Shown piece by piece: positions 24,360 to 35,145 of a DNA stretch of 64,000 nt. Numbering within the stretch: the stretch's first letter is position 1; each line of letters starts with the position of its first letter. This DNA comes from Liolophura sinensis. Taxonomy: Eukaryota; Mollusca; Polyplacophora; Chitonida; Chitonidae. The translations under genes were made by a program, and so were the position numbers. Under the pieces are notes generated by a model. The model was given only the letters and a program-made list of their open reading frames with translations. It was not told the DNA's origin and did no database searches. The stretch lies in NCBI RefSeq assembly GCF_032854445.1, contig NC_088301.1:15310281-15374280 (forward strand), written 5' to 3'.

Positions 24360-25915
24360 TCAAGGACTATTTAACCATCTCTCCTGCAACAGAAAAGAAA
24401 ATAATAGTACAAAAGACTACGGCAAAGAGAGTAAAATAAACCAGAGAGGCAACGCCCATGTGATAGTTAGCAAGTGGTCCCACATAACCTGTCAAATGTA
24501 ACATCCTGTCAAATTTACCTCAGTCAGCGTTTTGCTCTCACTGTTCATGTAAATGCTTGAATGGCAGAAATTTAGATTTGCAAAATAATAAAATATAAAA
24601 GAATCGAGTAAGACACACACAAAAGAATGAATGACTATGGCTGAACGCCAAATCAGCAATATTTCAGTCATATCGTGGCAAAATAACGCACAAGAAACCT
24701 TCCTAATCTGCCCCAGGCAATGTTGAACACAAACATGCAGTCTCTTTACAGAGGGTCTTGTCTCCAATAAACAGTTCAGCTGGTAAGAACTGTCAGGTAA
24801 GTTGTCAAAATAAGGACACGATTGAGTGATATGCTTTCTGAAAAGAGGTTGTTTGTAGTGAGTGAGTGCTTTGGGTTTAACTTTGTACTAAAAGTTGTTT
24901 GTAAGTGTCATACATGACTCCATGTAACCAAAGTCCACCTACATGTATTTACCCCTTCAAATGTGTACTTCGTAGCACCCAATTCCATTGTTTACCATTT
25001 ATTTTATTTCAAATAACAGCTGTTATTCGCATTAACAACAGATATGACGATCAAGGCTCATGTAAGTTAACATTTGAAGTTCCCGTGCAGATGCCTTAAA
25101 AAGACAAGATAAGGTTCAGCGGCTCTCTTACCTGTCTATTTTCCCTTTATTTTCATATGTACATATGTACATATAAAAGCGTGTAATTTCAAATAGCATG
25201 TATTTCTCTTTGGATAAACTAAACAGGACTTGCTAAGAAGGAAATAACATCTGATTAGTGTAAACAATTTCAAAAACAAGACTGATTCACCCCACTAAAG
25301 TCTGTTTCTAAACCTACATTCCATCCAATTAAGATGTTAGATTAGATGGTAGAGCGGTTCCTGACATTCAGTTTGGGACTGGCCGAAAATGTCATGCATT
25401 CATTCTGACATTAAACCCTGCTCAGTAAGGTTGTGTAATGCTTTCACAAGATTTATCCTCAGACTTAAGTTAATGGGTAGGTTTTGGTAACATTAAGTAT
25501 TTAAAAAATGTTATTCTGCCAGCCGGTTTCATCAAACCTTGATTAGTGACATCTTAAAAGATTGGCTACATCATTTAACTTGCGCTGTTGTCACTCTGTG
25601 GTCATAGTGACTTAAGTCAAAAACTGCATATACTGTTTAAATGTCTTGTAAAGGGAGATAACTCAGAGTCCATGTGACTCATTGTGAAATGAAAAGCAGA
25701 CAGCTGCTCTAGAGCTGATTTTCAATGAAACCTTTACATAAGCCCAACTTACATGTACTTCTTTTGAGATTGCCCTGATGTGCCCTAATTTGGTTATGCA
25801 AAATTTTGGCAAGGATGGCCTTAAACTGATGTCAGAGCACACATTAGACACATGATAAAATTACACATGTACCTGCCCGTGTCTCGACCCTATAACAGTG
25901 TTACCTTCATGCTCA
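24360..25915. other. Upstream region of the DNAJC28-like gene, non-coding
   Basis: Contains a probable acceptor (TTTTCTGTTGCAG on minus, near 24375) of a 5' UTR intron. GTGAGTGAGTGCTTTGGGTT near 24860 looks like a minus-strand V-SINE tail. No other gene recognised. The promoter could not be placed. Confidence 0.45.
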
Positions 25916-25924
25916 ACGATGGTC

Positions 25925-26292
25925 GACTGGCCTGGATAGCACAGTTGATAGAACATCCGCTTCGGGAAGGGTAGATCCAGGATCAATCCTTGATCGAGTC
26001 ACACCTAACACTTTAAAAGAGGAAGTTGTAACTTCTTCGCTTGGCATTCAGCATGAAGACGATAGTGCAACGACTGGTTGACCCGTATCAGTATAATGGC
26101 TCGGGCGGGGCGGCTTACTTGCCTTCGGTAAGTCGTCTCAGTGAAGCAGCACTAAGTAAAAGATCAGTGGAAATCCATCCTGCAACAAGGAGGCACATTA
26201 CACGTACATGCACCCTAAGGATTCCTACGTCGTTAAATGACTGAAAAATTGTTGAGTACGACGTTAAACCGCAAGCACTCACTCACTCACTA
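25925..26292 (+). mobile_element. V-SINE/RUDI-like SINE, full length
   Basis: A tRNA-like head (TGGATAGCACAGTTGATAG and AGATCCAGGATCAATCC) is followed by a body with CAACGACTGGTTGACCCG, CAGTGAAGCAGCACTAAG and AAATGACTGAAAAATTG. The tail is GAGTACGACGTTAAACCGC plus (CACT)n. Flanks AACGATGGTC (~25915) and AACGATAGTC (~26294) look like a diverged duplication. The family name is from recall. Confidence 0.88.
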
Positions 26293-26299
26293 AACGATA

Positions 26300-26735
26300 G
26301 TCCAGGTCAACTGTCTTGAGGAGTGTGCACCCTGCATCATGGCAATAATAAAGCTATTTTCAAGTCAGTAGAGATGTATGGTGGCGGTGCAGAAAGCAGG
26401 TCTTTAAGTTCATGTCTTTGTTTACACAAAACTCATTCAATAATAAAGACAAATGGCCTGGACCATCGTTGAGTACAGAGGTAACACTGTTATACCGTCC
26501 AGACGCGGGCAGGTACATGTGTAATTGCATAATGTTTCTAGTGGAGTGTGGCTATAATAAATTCATTCTAAAGCCAGTAAGGACATATGGCTGCTGTGTG
26601 GTAGGCGAGGAAATAGGTCATTAAGGTCAGTGTCTTTGTTAGTTGCGCAAGACTTGTGAGATAACAAAGACAATCGGTCTGGACCTTGGTTAAGTGCGAA
26701 ATCAACACTCTTAGTGTCGAAATTCCAACCATGCT
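26300..26735. repeat. Diverged tandem duplication, about 210 bp
   Basis: 26325-26520 and 26545-26735 share an ordered set of blocks: GGC(A/T)ATAATAAA, GTCTTTGTT, ATAACAAAGACAA or TAATAAAGACAAA, and GGTCTGGACC or GGCCTGGACC. Similarity is moderate. Confidence 0.55.
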
Positions 26736-26737
26736 AG

Positions 26738-26740
<3 letters not shown>

Positions 26741-26771
<31 letters not shown>
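26741..26771. repeat. Poly-T tract (about 30)
   Basis: Uninterrupted T run. It could be the poly-A tail of a minus-strand retrocopy, but nothing recognisable lies downstream on that strand. Confidence 0.9.
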
Positions 26772-26775
<4 letters not shown>

Positions 26776-27628
26776 AACGCAGCTGTAGTCTTTCGGGGCT
26801 AGAGTAATACCAAAGAATCTTGAGCCCACACTGCCTGAGAAATACACGATCTACGTTTAGTTCGAGACTGCTCTGACCTCAGGTTTGGCAAAACTTTTGT
26901 TCAGCCGACGTTGGCCCCTAATCACAAACCCGAATTTCGGTTTGAAGCTATCCCTGACCGAACGAAACTTTTCACTAAATTTTCTTAGCGTTGGATTATT
27001 GAGTTGCCAAATGTCGCCACATATGCATCGATTTGATCTCCACAAATTACAAAGACATTTTCCTGACATCTTGTTGGGATACAGGGCAATAAAGCTGAAG
27101 GGGTCATACTGACACAAAGAAGTATCAACAGTGTACAGCTCTACCTGGCTGTGAAACGAGAAATTACTGCCACCAGCGACGAACTTGACAGATTAACAAC
27201 TTCCGCCGTGACTACACCACGTGACCTGAACCTTGGCATGGCCTTCATAAGTAACATGTCCAGTTGCATTTCAATAATAATAATGTATACCCATTAAATG
27301 ACAAGTCTTTTTCAGTGATGCAGTTAACAAGTTGAGGCCTGCCGTGTGAGGAACAAAATATACGATCCCTGAGGAATACAGAAAAATAAAAATACATGGA
27401 GATACATTGTAGGTATACATGCACATGTAGCTAATCCAAGTAGATCTATACCGCTCCCTATAAGCCTACAATAGCTAAGGTGCACATATATATGCAGATC
27501 AAAACCTGCATGAGTTTATAGCTTGCATTTAACACATTGTATTCACTTTAATTTTGATAGAAAATAAGCGGCACAAAACAAAAAGGCACCACAACCACGT
27601 TAGGCTTCCCCCACCTGGCAACGCTCAC

Positions 27629-27662
27629 CCCCCCCCCCCCCCCCCCACCCCCCCCACCCCCG
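27629..27662. repeat. Poly-C / C-rich tract
   Basis: Over 30 nearly uninterrupted C bases with three A interruptions. Confidence 0.9.
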
Positions 27663-30200
27663 GGCAGAGTTGCTGACAGAAGAACCGCACCACTCATCAG
27701 CCATCTATGTTTTACATAATTTTACCGAATAGTACGCACATTGATGATGTTTCATTCGGTACATATATGTAGTGGTAATAAAACTAAGACCTAAGACTAA
27801 CCCGACAAGAGTTTCTTTCAATATAAGTTTAGAGTTGTGCCTCTGAAAAAAAGGCAAAACATAGACACGTACTACAAGGTAATACACCCGGGCTTATATG
27901 ACAGATAAAAAGAAACTTAATTTACGTGGTTTGCTTAACCTAGAGCCTCTATCAAAATAACCTGGTAAGGTAAAAGACAGTAATCCTTCGATCCCATTAT
28001 AGCCAGCTTCCTCATGATGCATACTGAGTCTGTAGGTCTGTATACGTGATTTGTAGGAATAGGCCCACTAAAATGTCAGCAACAGGATTATACAGTGTTA
28101 CGATCCGAACAAAAGTTCACATGTGCATTCTGTCCTCGACTGATGCGGATATATTCACTTCTATCAAATAGCGATTTTACTCCTAGGTATACAACATACG
28201 GATGTTAAAAATTATATAGTCATCAGTCTATCACATATGCATGTACGAGGTGTTACCGTGGCCACAATGGCTCCAGTTGAGGAGTTTGTATTAATTAGAG
28301 TATTTATTCACTTATTTATTTATTGTGAAATATTCAATTACCAGTGTACAATTGCTCCCCTGTTAGCTATATACGACAGCACATAGAAATAGTTACGTAT
28401 CATCCTGTGTGGTGGCGCTGCTAGTCGATGACCCGGATGCTCTAAGATACATATCCTCGTTCCGGAGCCTCAAATCAGGGTATATTGCGTCACACCTGCG
28501 CATAATCTGCAGACATCTGCCGATCAGAGAAGCGAGCAGGTTGTGCGTCATTACATGTGTCTCCCCTTGTAACTGTATTATGACCGCCAGCAAAACTGAC
28601 CATGTAACACACTGTATTCGTATTCTGCCTAACGTCTTGAACTGGAGCGGTGTAACCTGAAACGGCTGTGTTCGTGCTTGAGATGAAATTCAACGACAGA
28701 CTGCCTTTGCTCGCACTTGTCAGCGGAAAACGGTTGAGCCAGAAAGCTCTGTTTGCTCATAATACACGTTTACTTTGGAGTGGCCGTGATCTGCACTTAC
28801 ATGGCTGGGGGTGTTCTGTAGACCATGCTATCTTCCACGTGTAACCCTCAGCAGGCGGTAACAGCAGCGCCGCGCGCACGCAGTGTAGAATACCTGTGCA
28901 ATGGCTAGGGTTGGGCGTTGAGTTGAATCGCTCGAAACATCAGGCGCTAAACAACTGTATTTATTGGGTAACCAGTATGACTACTACAGGTGTGCTGGCC
29001 ACGGCCGGACTTCGTTAGTTGGCCTTGTGCGGTTCAGTTGATGTGCTGCTCTTAACAAGCTGGCATTAGTCTGCCCCCATTATGAAGCTCGAAGCTGTAG
29101 TGAAGGAAGAACTCGGTCAGACAGATTGATCACGTGGGCTGAAATGCTTAGTCCACTGGCGGTTAAAAAAGGCTCAGTTTCCGTGATGTACAATTAACTC
29201 TTATAAACTTTGCAGGTGCAGGCGTGGATATTCTCTCGAACACTACACTGGATATCTGCGCACTGACCCGTGAATGAGTACTGAAGACATATATCAGGAC
29301 GAACTGCATGCAAAAGGAATGCTGGCTGTGACTGAAGAGATTGCACGGTCATGCTCAAGGAGATTTTTTTTTTTACTTTACATTTTTTTTTAACATCACA
29401 TATTTTGCATACAGCATTCAGACCTTGCATTACACACTTTTTTGTCTCCATTGGGCTGTGTGCATGTAAGCAGTCAGATTAATTTCTAACCTAAAGTCTG
29501 TCGACAATACGATTCTTGAAGTTTTTAAACACAATCTTCGCTCAGGTCTTTATCTGTATAAGGCCCAAAATTGATAGCTCAATTCAGACTTCTACAGCCG
29601 CATAACGTTAGTGTAACAATATTAGTGGTACACGTATGATGGAAGAAAATAGTTGAAAAAGACTAGTTGAAGATAGCACTGACACCGTGCTAGGCAAACC
29701 GTAAAGGAGCAATCTTTTCAGTTCGTTTGGCACGGCGTCATTCTGTTGAATTGTGCAATGAACTAAGAGTTGTTAATTTTCATATTTGTCAAATCTACCG
29801 TCATAGGCTTTTGCCTTGACAAGCAATGTGATATAGGACTAACATCCTTGTGCGGCATTATCGTATAATTTAAGAAAATTCGCGTACAGTTCTTGATGCC
29901 TTGTCCAATATTGGGTGTAAACACCGAAATGGAAGAAAGGCAGGATGGAAAATACCACAACTTCAACGCAAATGCAGTCCGGTTGTGTCTTCCAGATAGG
30001 TGATACTGCATGGAGAGCTTGTGGGCTATTTTCAAAAAATCCTGTAAATAACGGTAAAGACTAAGATGACTAATAAATTTTTTATTTTGCCTCCAAAACA
30101 GGTAGTATTTTATAGAATGCCTTACGCAAAATATAACTTAGAAGCAGCAAAGCTAGATCATCTGTACTTACAAACTTCATTCAAATTCAAAATTTACTCT

Positions 30201-30259
30201 CTTGTCTTTACTGTTATCAGGTTAACAGTAAAGACAGACTTGATAACAGTAAAGACAAG
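30201..30259. repeat. Perfect 19-bp inverted repeat (hairpin)
   Basis: CTTGTCTTTACTGTTATCA at 30201-30219 is the exact reverse complement of 30241-30259. The 21-bp loop contains a third partial copy (GTTAACAGTAAAGACAGAC). Confidence 0.9.
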
Positions 30260-30544
30260 GTCGTGCAAATAATACCAAAAACAGACAATGAGGCTGTTAA
30301 GAATTGTTTGCCTCTCAAAACCAACACCAACTGCTTCATTTTGTCAGTACATTACTTGTCTTTTGCCAATTTATTGTCTGGTTTATTTGCTCTCTTGAAA
30401 TTGAACACCAAATCTAGCAGTATTTCAGCTAGACGATCGGCAAATGTTTTAGGTGACGACAGCAGACAAAGCCATGAAGTACATAGTGCCTTTCAGTTCG
30501 ACTTTAAACTCAATAGTCATTTGGTTTCCTGAAATCTGATTCTG

Positions 30545-30985
30545 ATGCAGTGATAAGTGGAAATCCACAAATTCCCTGACCAATGCCGGATTTGAACCCG
30601 CACCTTGTTAAGCTCCAATATTCATTCATTCATTCATGTGTCTCATAGTTACAGGGCAGTTGCATTGCCATTAACACATGTATATGTGTCATATAATTGT
30701 TATCCAGTCTCAGATGGGTACATGTAAGTACAAGAGGTCAGCTCTCCTTTCACTGGTTTACTGTCTTTAATTTTGGTTGCTGTCATATTAACACCACACC
30801 GAGCAAGAAACAAAACAAGGGATCTATTGATTGCTTGACATTGCTGTCAACATTGTTTTGACATACCACAATGGTTTCTCCTAGCAGGCCAGTCCCAATG
30901 CTTCCTTATTTATAGTGCTGCCTCACTGAAGTATCATGCTGAAGACACCGCTCTGGGTTGAACACAAAACAAGGGAAGATTGGAC
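30545..30985 (-). mobile_element. Fragments of minus-strand SINE(s)
   Basis: GGAAATCCACAAATTCCCTG with CCGGATTTGAACCCGCACC at 30548-30605 looks like a reversed tRNA-type head. ATAGTGCTGCCTCACTGAAG near 30915 matches the V-SINE body. Whether they belong to one element split by an insertion is not clear. Confidence 0.5.
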
Positions 30986-31350
30986 CCCAGCAACATCACA
31001 TTTTGTTTAATGAACTGAAATCTCTGAACATACACACTACCGATAAGGAATTTCCTCTGTGTAATGTTATGTTAAAAACAAAGTAGGGTGTATAACCTTT
31101 ACCCTCTGGGAACTACATGTACATTTGTCATGTTTGTAAGCTTCATTGACAGACAAATCGTTAAAACAAAGAGTAACAGTAAATGTAGAAAGTGAATGGA
31201 CAAACTCTCAAAGAATTCTTAACTGAAAAACAAAAAAGTAAAGTGTCTGCACTAACATAACTGCTACATGTACATGTAACTGTATTTCTTCCGATTCAGC
31301 AAAAGCATTAACAACACTTCATGTCCTCTATAGCTCAAGACGGTTGACAG

Positions 31351-32166
31351 TTATTTATCACTGATAGATGTTCTCCCAAGGTCAAACTTCTGCACCTTAC
31401 CAATTATGACTTTGTACTCCAAATCAGTGAGTGCAAATGGGGGTGGACCAGTAAACTCCACCTTCTGCAGAATGAAGCTGGTGTTGATTGTGCTGATATC
31501 ATCCCTGCGTGGCCAGTCATATAGGTTTCCATTTCCGTACTTTCTTTCAAGAAATTTCATGTCTGCGACCTCACCATCTGTTTTCATTACACGGCCAAGA
31601 TAGAAAGTTCCTTTTTTAGAGCCTCTGGCGTGGAAGAATACTGCATAGATCTTGTTGATTTCAGGAAACATTGCTGTAGAGTTGTGAGGCTGGTTCTGTT
31701 GGTTGTATTTCGTTGGTTTCCACTCTTCGTCGGTTTCGTCCGCTTGATCTTCTATGTCCTCAAGATCACTATTCTGTTCAGTCTCTTGTAGCTTGACTGC
31801 TCGCCATGCTGTCCAGTACAGGTACTCTTGCCTAGCATCATAATCAAGGGAACCTAAGTCCTGGATTGTGATGTCATACCCTTCTTCCAACCGTTTCTCA
31901 AACTTTACAATCTGTTCTTGACTCAGGTTTTTTTCAATTCTCAAGATTTTTGAGTTAGTGAACTCCACTTCAAACTTCTCTTTAGAATAACAATCGCAGA
32001 ACCCAGGGTATGGTGCAGAATTGCAAAAGCAAGAAATTTCTCGATAGAAGACTGTGCCTTCATGTGGTAGAGCGGTCATAAGCTGGTGAATCTTCATTGT
32101 GCCTTTAACTGGCCTCAGACAGGATTTCTGCACATCTTGTACAATGGTGTTGATTTGTCCACTACT
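31351..32166 (-). CDS. Unclassified gene, last segment
   Basis: Open from about VSSGQINTIVQDVQKSC to ...KFDLGRTSISDK and a stop at 31351. It contains Cys pairs (ISCFCNS, FCDCYS), an acidic linker and a small C-terminal module (TFYLGRVMKTDGEVADMKF). A possible acceptor GAGGTCAG ends at about 32167, immediately downstream of the inserted piggyBac terminus. The exact exon start is unsure. Confidence 0.6.
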   Translation of the reverse strand, partial: SSGQINTIVQDVQKSCLRPVKGTMKIHQLMTALPHEGTVFYREISCFCNSAPYPGFCDCYSKEKFEVEFTNSKILRIEKNLSQEQIVKFEKRLEEGYDITIQDLGSLDYDARQEYLYWTAWRAVKLQETEQNSDLEDIEDQADETDEEWKPTKYNQQNQPHNSTAMFPEINKIYAVFFHARGSKKGTFYLGRVMKTDGEVADMKFLERKYGNGNLYDWPRRDDISTINTSFILQKVEFTGPPPFALTDLEYKVIIGKVQKFDLGRTSISDK

Positions 32167-32623
32167 GACCTCATATCCTCCTCAGACCCAGGACATGTTT
32201 TTCTTGGAAAATTCGCATGCTACCTGCTATGAACACTTCTTTTAGACTATTTTGCGCAAACATGGTGTCTGTTTAACAACTCCACCTCCAACTAACTTCT
32301 CTTAACATGTCCTCATTTGTGGACATTGGGTTCCAGCCTTTTATAATGGAATTCAATGTCCACGTACGTGGACATCAACTAAAGAACTAAAGCAAACACA
32401 TTTTACGCTTAAAAGCTTTTAATAGTCATGTAACTTAGACAACTTTGACAGTATTTGCTCAGTACTCTTGTAAGAATATGCATCTGGATTTTTTCAAAAG
32501 TATTTAAACTGAAACAAACTCTTTGAAAGTGTCACATGAAACGAACTATCTGTTATTAGTAACCGGTTTTGTTTTCATACGGAACGCCCAGAAGCCTGAT
32601 TTAGACATTACTAGTCCTGTGAA

Positions 32624-33147
32624 CTATTTGTGGAAGTTTTCAAAGCAGCCTTGAATGCAAAGGAAAACTTGACACGATGTGCACATTATAAGGCTTTTAC
32701 CACGCTTGCATTCAGGATTGCGACATCTCGCCGCATTCTTTAAGTCAATGAACCTTGGCATGTGAAGCGCTTGAGATTTGCGTGCAGCCTCTGGTGGCAG
32801 GGCAATCCGCTTTCGGGGAGGTCCATCTTCCGGATCAGCATTTGTATTTCCCTGGGGATACAGTAAATGTTCACTGACAGCAAGGCGGAAGTCTAAGAAC
32901 TCCCTGAGATGCTTAGTTGTGGTGCCTTTTTCCAGAAGATCCTCTCGCTCTTGAAGCCAAGCATTTACCAATGACATGTCAGTCATGTGCAACACAGTTC
33001 GCACAGTCCATTTCTTGGTGCGAGCATTGATGCGGTAATACGAGATCATCCGGTCACTGAGATCGACGCCACCCATTTTGTCGTTATATTCCTTTATAAT
33101 TGACGGTCGTGGTACATTGATGTATGCTTTATCATCCTTGGACCACC
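32624..33147 (-). pseudogene. piggyBac transposase 1, 3' part
   Basis: Continues the same protein after the LINE: IIKEYNDKMGGVDLSD (third catalytic Asp). It ends with the Cys-rich C-terminal domain CRNPECKRGKSLIMCTSC and CIQGCFENFHK. Together with the 39110-39725 part this is one gene split by the LINE. Confidence 0.9.
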
Positions 33148-33162
33148 TTCTACAAGTGTTGG

Positions 33163-33789
33163 CCCCCGTGGGGTTTCCGGGGTGATAAGAATAGGACCTC
33201 AGCCCTCTAGGCAAGCTTGTCGTAAAAGTCGACTAACCTAGAGCTCTCCTGCGTGAGCCCGGTGAATATAATAGGCTCACATCTTCTCGGTTGTGTGAGA
33301 GGCAACCGGGGAGCGACCTGTTTGCCGTGGGTTGCGACCCGTAATCTACGAGGACGGGATCCTGGTGGCTGAGGGTGTGTTGGTCTTGCGAGATCCTCAC
33401 GCCCAACACGCCACTTTGGCCCTTACTTGGAGAGAGACGGGAGGTCGGATGGGCCCGGTCCGATCAATCGGCTTGGTCATGTCTTGCCTCTACCTGGTCC
33501 CAGAGTATCCATAACACCAATCCTTAGAGAATATCTGTTATTTCTGAAATTTTGTTTGCGGGACTAGGTTTTGAGGCGGTGGCTCATGGGTCAATCGAGT
33601 AGTATGTGTCTGATGTGTGACCTTATTAGCCTAATGGGGTTTGCTCATTGAGGCCATCTATTCGAGTATACCTCACGTGGAGTCCTTGATGTCTTTCCTG
33701 CCGGGTATTCCCAGGTTCAGGCATCGCCCTTGTTGGCACTCCGCGGTGGGTGGGGAACACGTGGGGTGAATTCGTATTATATATTTATC
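33163..33789 (+). promoter_or_regulatory. LINE copy 1 5' UTR (putative internal promoter region)
   Basis: Nearly identical to 56962-57559 except for a segment near 33610-33650 that is absent in copy 2. GC-rich with several short inverted repeats, e.g. CCCCGTGGGG and GTCGTAAAAGTCGAC. Promoter function is inferred from position only. Confidence 0.5.
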
Positions 33790-35145
33790 ATGTCTACCTT
33801 AAACCTTCCATTAAATGTATCTAATGAATCGATCAGGTCTTCCTCTCAGCCGACTTCGTCGAATGCTGACAAAAAGAGGAAGTTAGACGTTTTATCAGAC
33901 TGCCTTGATAATGCGCAGGATACATGGCCGTCTTTTATCGTTCTCTCAACAAAGAGTGAACAGAAGCCGGCATCTAAAATCCACCCATTTATGTTGAAAA
34001 GAGCCTTGCAGGGCGCAGCGGGCACACTAAAAAACGTGAAAAAGCTGAGATCCGGAGACATTCTTATAGAATGTTTCCGGAAACAACAATCCACAAATCT
34101 CCTGACTTTAAACAAAATATGCGAAATTCCGGTGTTTACATCCCCTCATAGTTCCCTAAATAGCTGTCAGGGGATTATACGTGATAGGGATGGAGATATT
34201 AGAGACCTAACTGAGGAAGAAATTTGCGCAGAGTTACATTCACAGGGTGTTACCAGAGTGAAACGTTTCACAACAAAAAAAGCTGGTAACATCCTAAAAT
34301 TAAATACATATCTTCTAACTTTCAATACTAAATCCCTTCCGTCGTACATCTACATTGGCCCGTATAGGGTTAGTGTAGACTTGTATATTCCTAACCCAAC
34401 GCGGTGTTTCAACTGTCAAAAATTTGGTCACGGAAAGGGCCAGTGTAAAAATAAACTGGTTTGTTTTCGGTGCGGCAGTGAAGGTCATGATGGTTTCGAC
34501 TGTAGCAGCACAATTAAGTGTTGCAATTGCGGTGGAGATCATATGGCCTCCTCTAAAGACTGTCCATTGTTCCTTAAAGAAAAACAAATAATAAATTTAA
34601 AACTTAAAAACAATATATCGTATCAGGAAGCCCGCAAACTAGTCTCGCCTCCTAATACTTCACCGCAGACTTCGTTTGCCAATGTGGTCAAGCGAGTAGC
34701 ATCTGTTGCTACTCAAACTTCCTTGACTTGGCCCATTGGAAACGACAAACCTAGTTCTACTTCTGTCCAACTTTCGGCTCAACCTGCGCTTAATTCCTGC
34801 TCAACTCAGACTACGACAATACAACAAATAACGCCGGTAAGTAGCACTCTACAAACTGATAAACCTGAACCCAATGTCCCTAAAAATAATGACAAAACTA
34901 AGTTCAAAAATAAAACTCAAAATAATAATAATAAACCTAGTGGCCCCACAGAGCGTCCCTCTAAGGCCACTAGGGATGCTATCCAAACTTTTAATAGGTT
35001 TGGATCGTTGGAGGACGTTGGTCCTTCAACATCGGATGCGATGGATACATCACCCGCACCAGGGAGATCTTGCAGCCGATCTCCACGGAAGGGTCGGCCT
35101 CGATCCAAACATAAAGATAAATCACCCATACGCCTTCCTCCATAA
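33790..35145 (+). CDS. LINE copy 1 ORF1 (RNA-binding, three zinc knuckles)
   Basis: 451 aa from ATG 33790; the frame is open further upstream but has no ATG. It probably coats LINE RNA. Residues ~65-200 look like an RRM-like fold region by family analogy. Three CCHC knuckles follow at about 206-258: CFNCQKFGHGKGQC, CFRCGSEGHDGFDC and CCNCGGDHMASSKDC. The C-terminal third is Ser/Thr/Asn-rich and ends with an Arg/Ser/Lys tail (RSPRKGRPRSKHKDK). The stop TAA shares its last base with the ATG of ORF2. Copy 2 has the same length. Confidence 0.9.
   Translation: MSTLNLPLNVSNESIRSSSQPTSSNADKKRKLDVLSDCLDNAQDTWPSFIVLSTKSEQKPASKIHPFMLKRALQGAAGTLKNVKKLRSGDILIECFRKQQSTNLLTLNKICEIPVFTSPHSSLNSCQGIIRDRDGDIRDLTEEEICAELHSQGVTRVKRFTTKKAGNILKLNTYLLTFNTKSLPSYIYIGPYRVSVDLYIPNPTRCFNCQKFGHGKGQCKNKLVCFRCGSEGHDGFDCSSTIKCCNCGGDHMASSKDCPLFLKEKQIINLKLKNNISYQEARKLVSPPNTSPQTSFANVVKRVASVATQTSLTWPIGNDKPSSTSVQLSAQPALNSCSTQTTTIQQITPVSSTLQTDKPEPNVPKNNDKTKFKNKTQNNNNKPSGPTERPSKATRDAIQTFNRFGSLEDVGPSTSDAMDTSPAPGRSCSRSPRKGRPRSKHKDKSPIRLPP

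Larger units (their letters stand above)
26772..30540. other. Long non-coding stretch
   Basis: Contains a poly-C/CCCCA tract at 27629-27662, a T-rich run near 29365 and a hairpin at 30201-30259. Short open frames occur on both strands but none shows recognisable protein features or splice structure. Confidence 0.45.

Noticed and set aside
24492-24767. 91-codon minus-strand frame upstream of the DNAJC28-like gene
   Set aside because: No conserved motif and it is not joined to exon 1 by matching splice sites that I can find.
26857-27117. Overlapping frames on both strands
   Set aside because: Neither has recognisable features; overlapping antisense frames of about 80 codons are expected by chance here.
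33163-33300. HDV-like ribozyme at the LINE 5' end
   Set aside because: The CCCCGTGGGG start is suggestive, but I could not assemble the nested double pseudoknot by eye; a covariance-model search would be needed.
33332-33514. Small ORF in the LINE 5' UTR (also at 57129-57344)
   Set aside because: Present in both copies but with different lengths and no domain; more likely an open stretch of GC-rich UTR.
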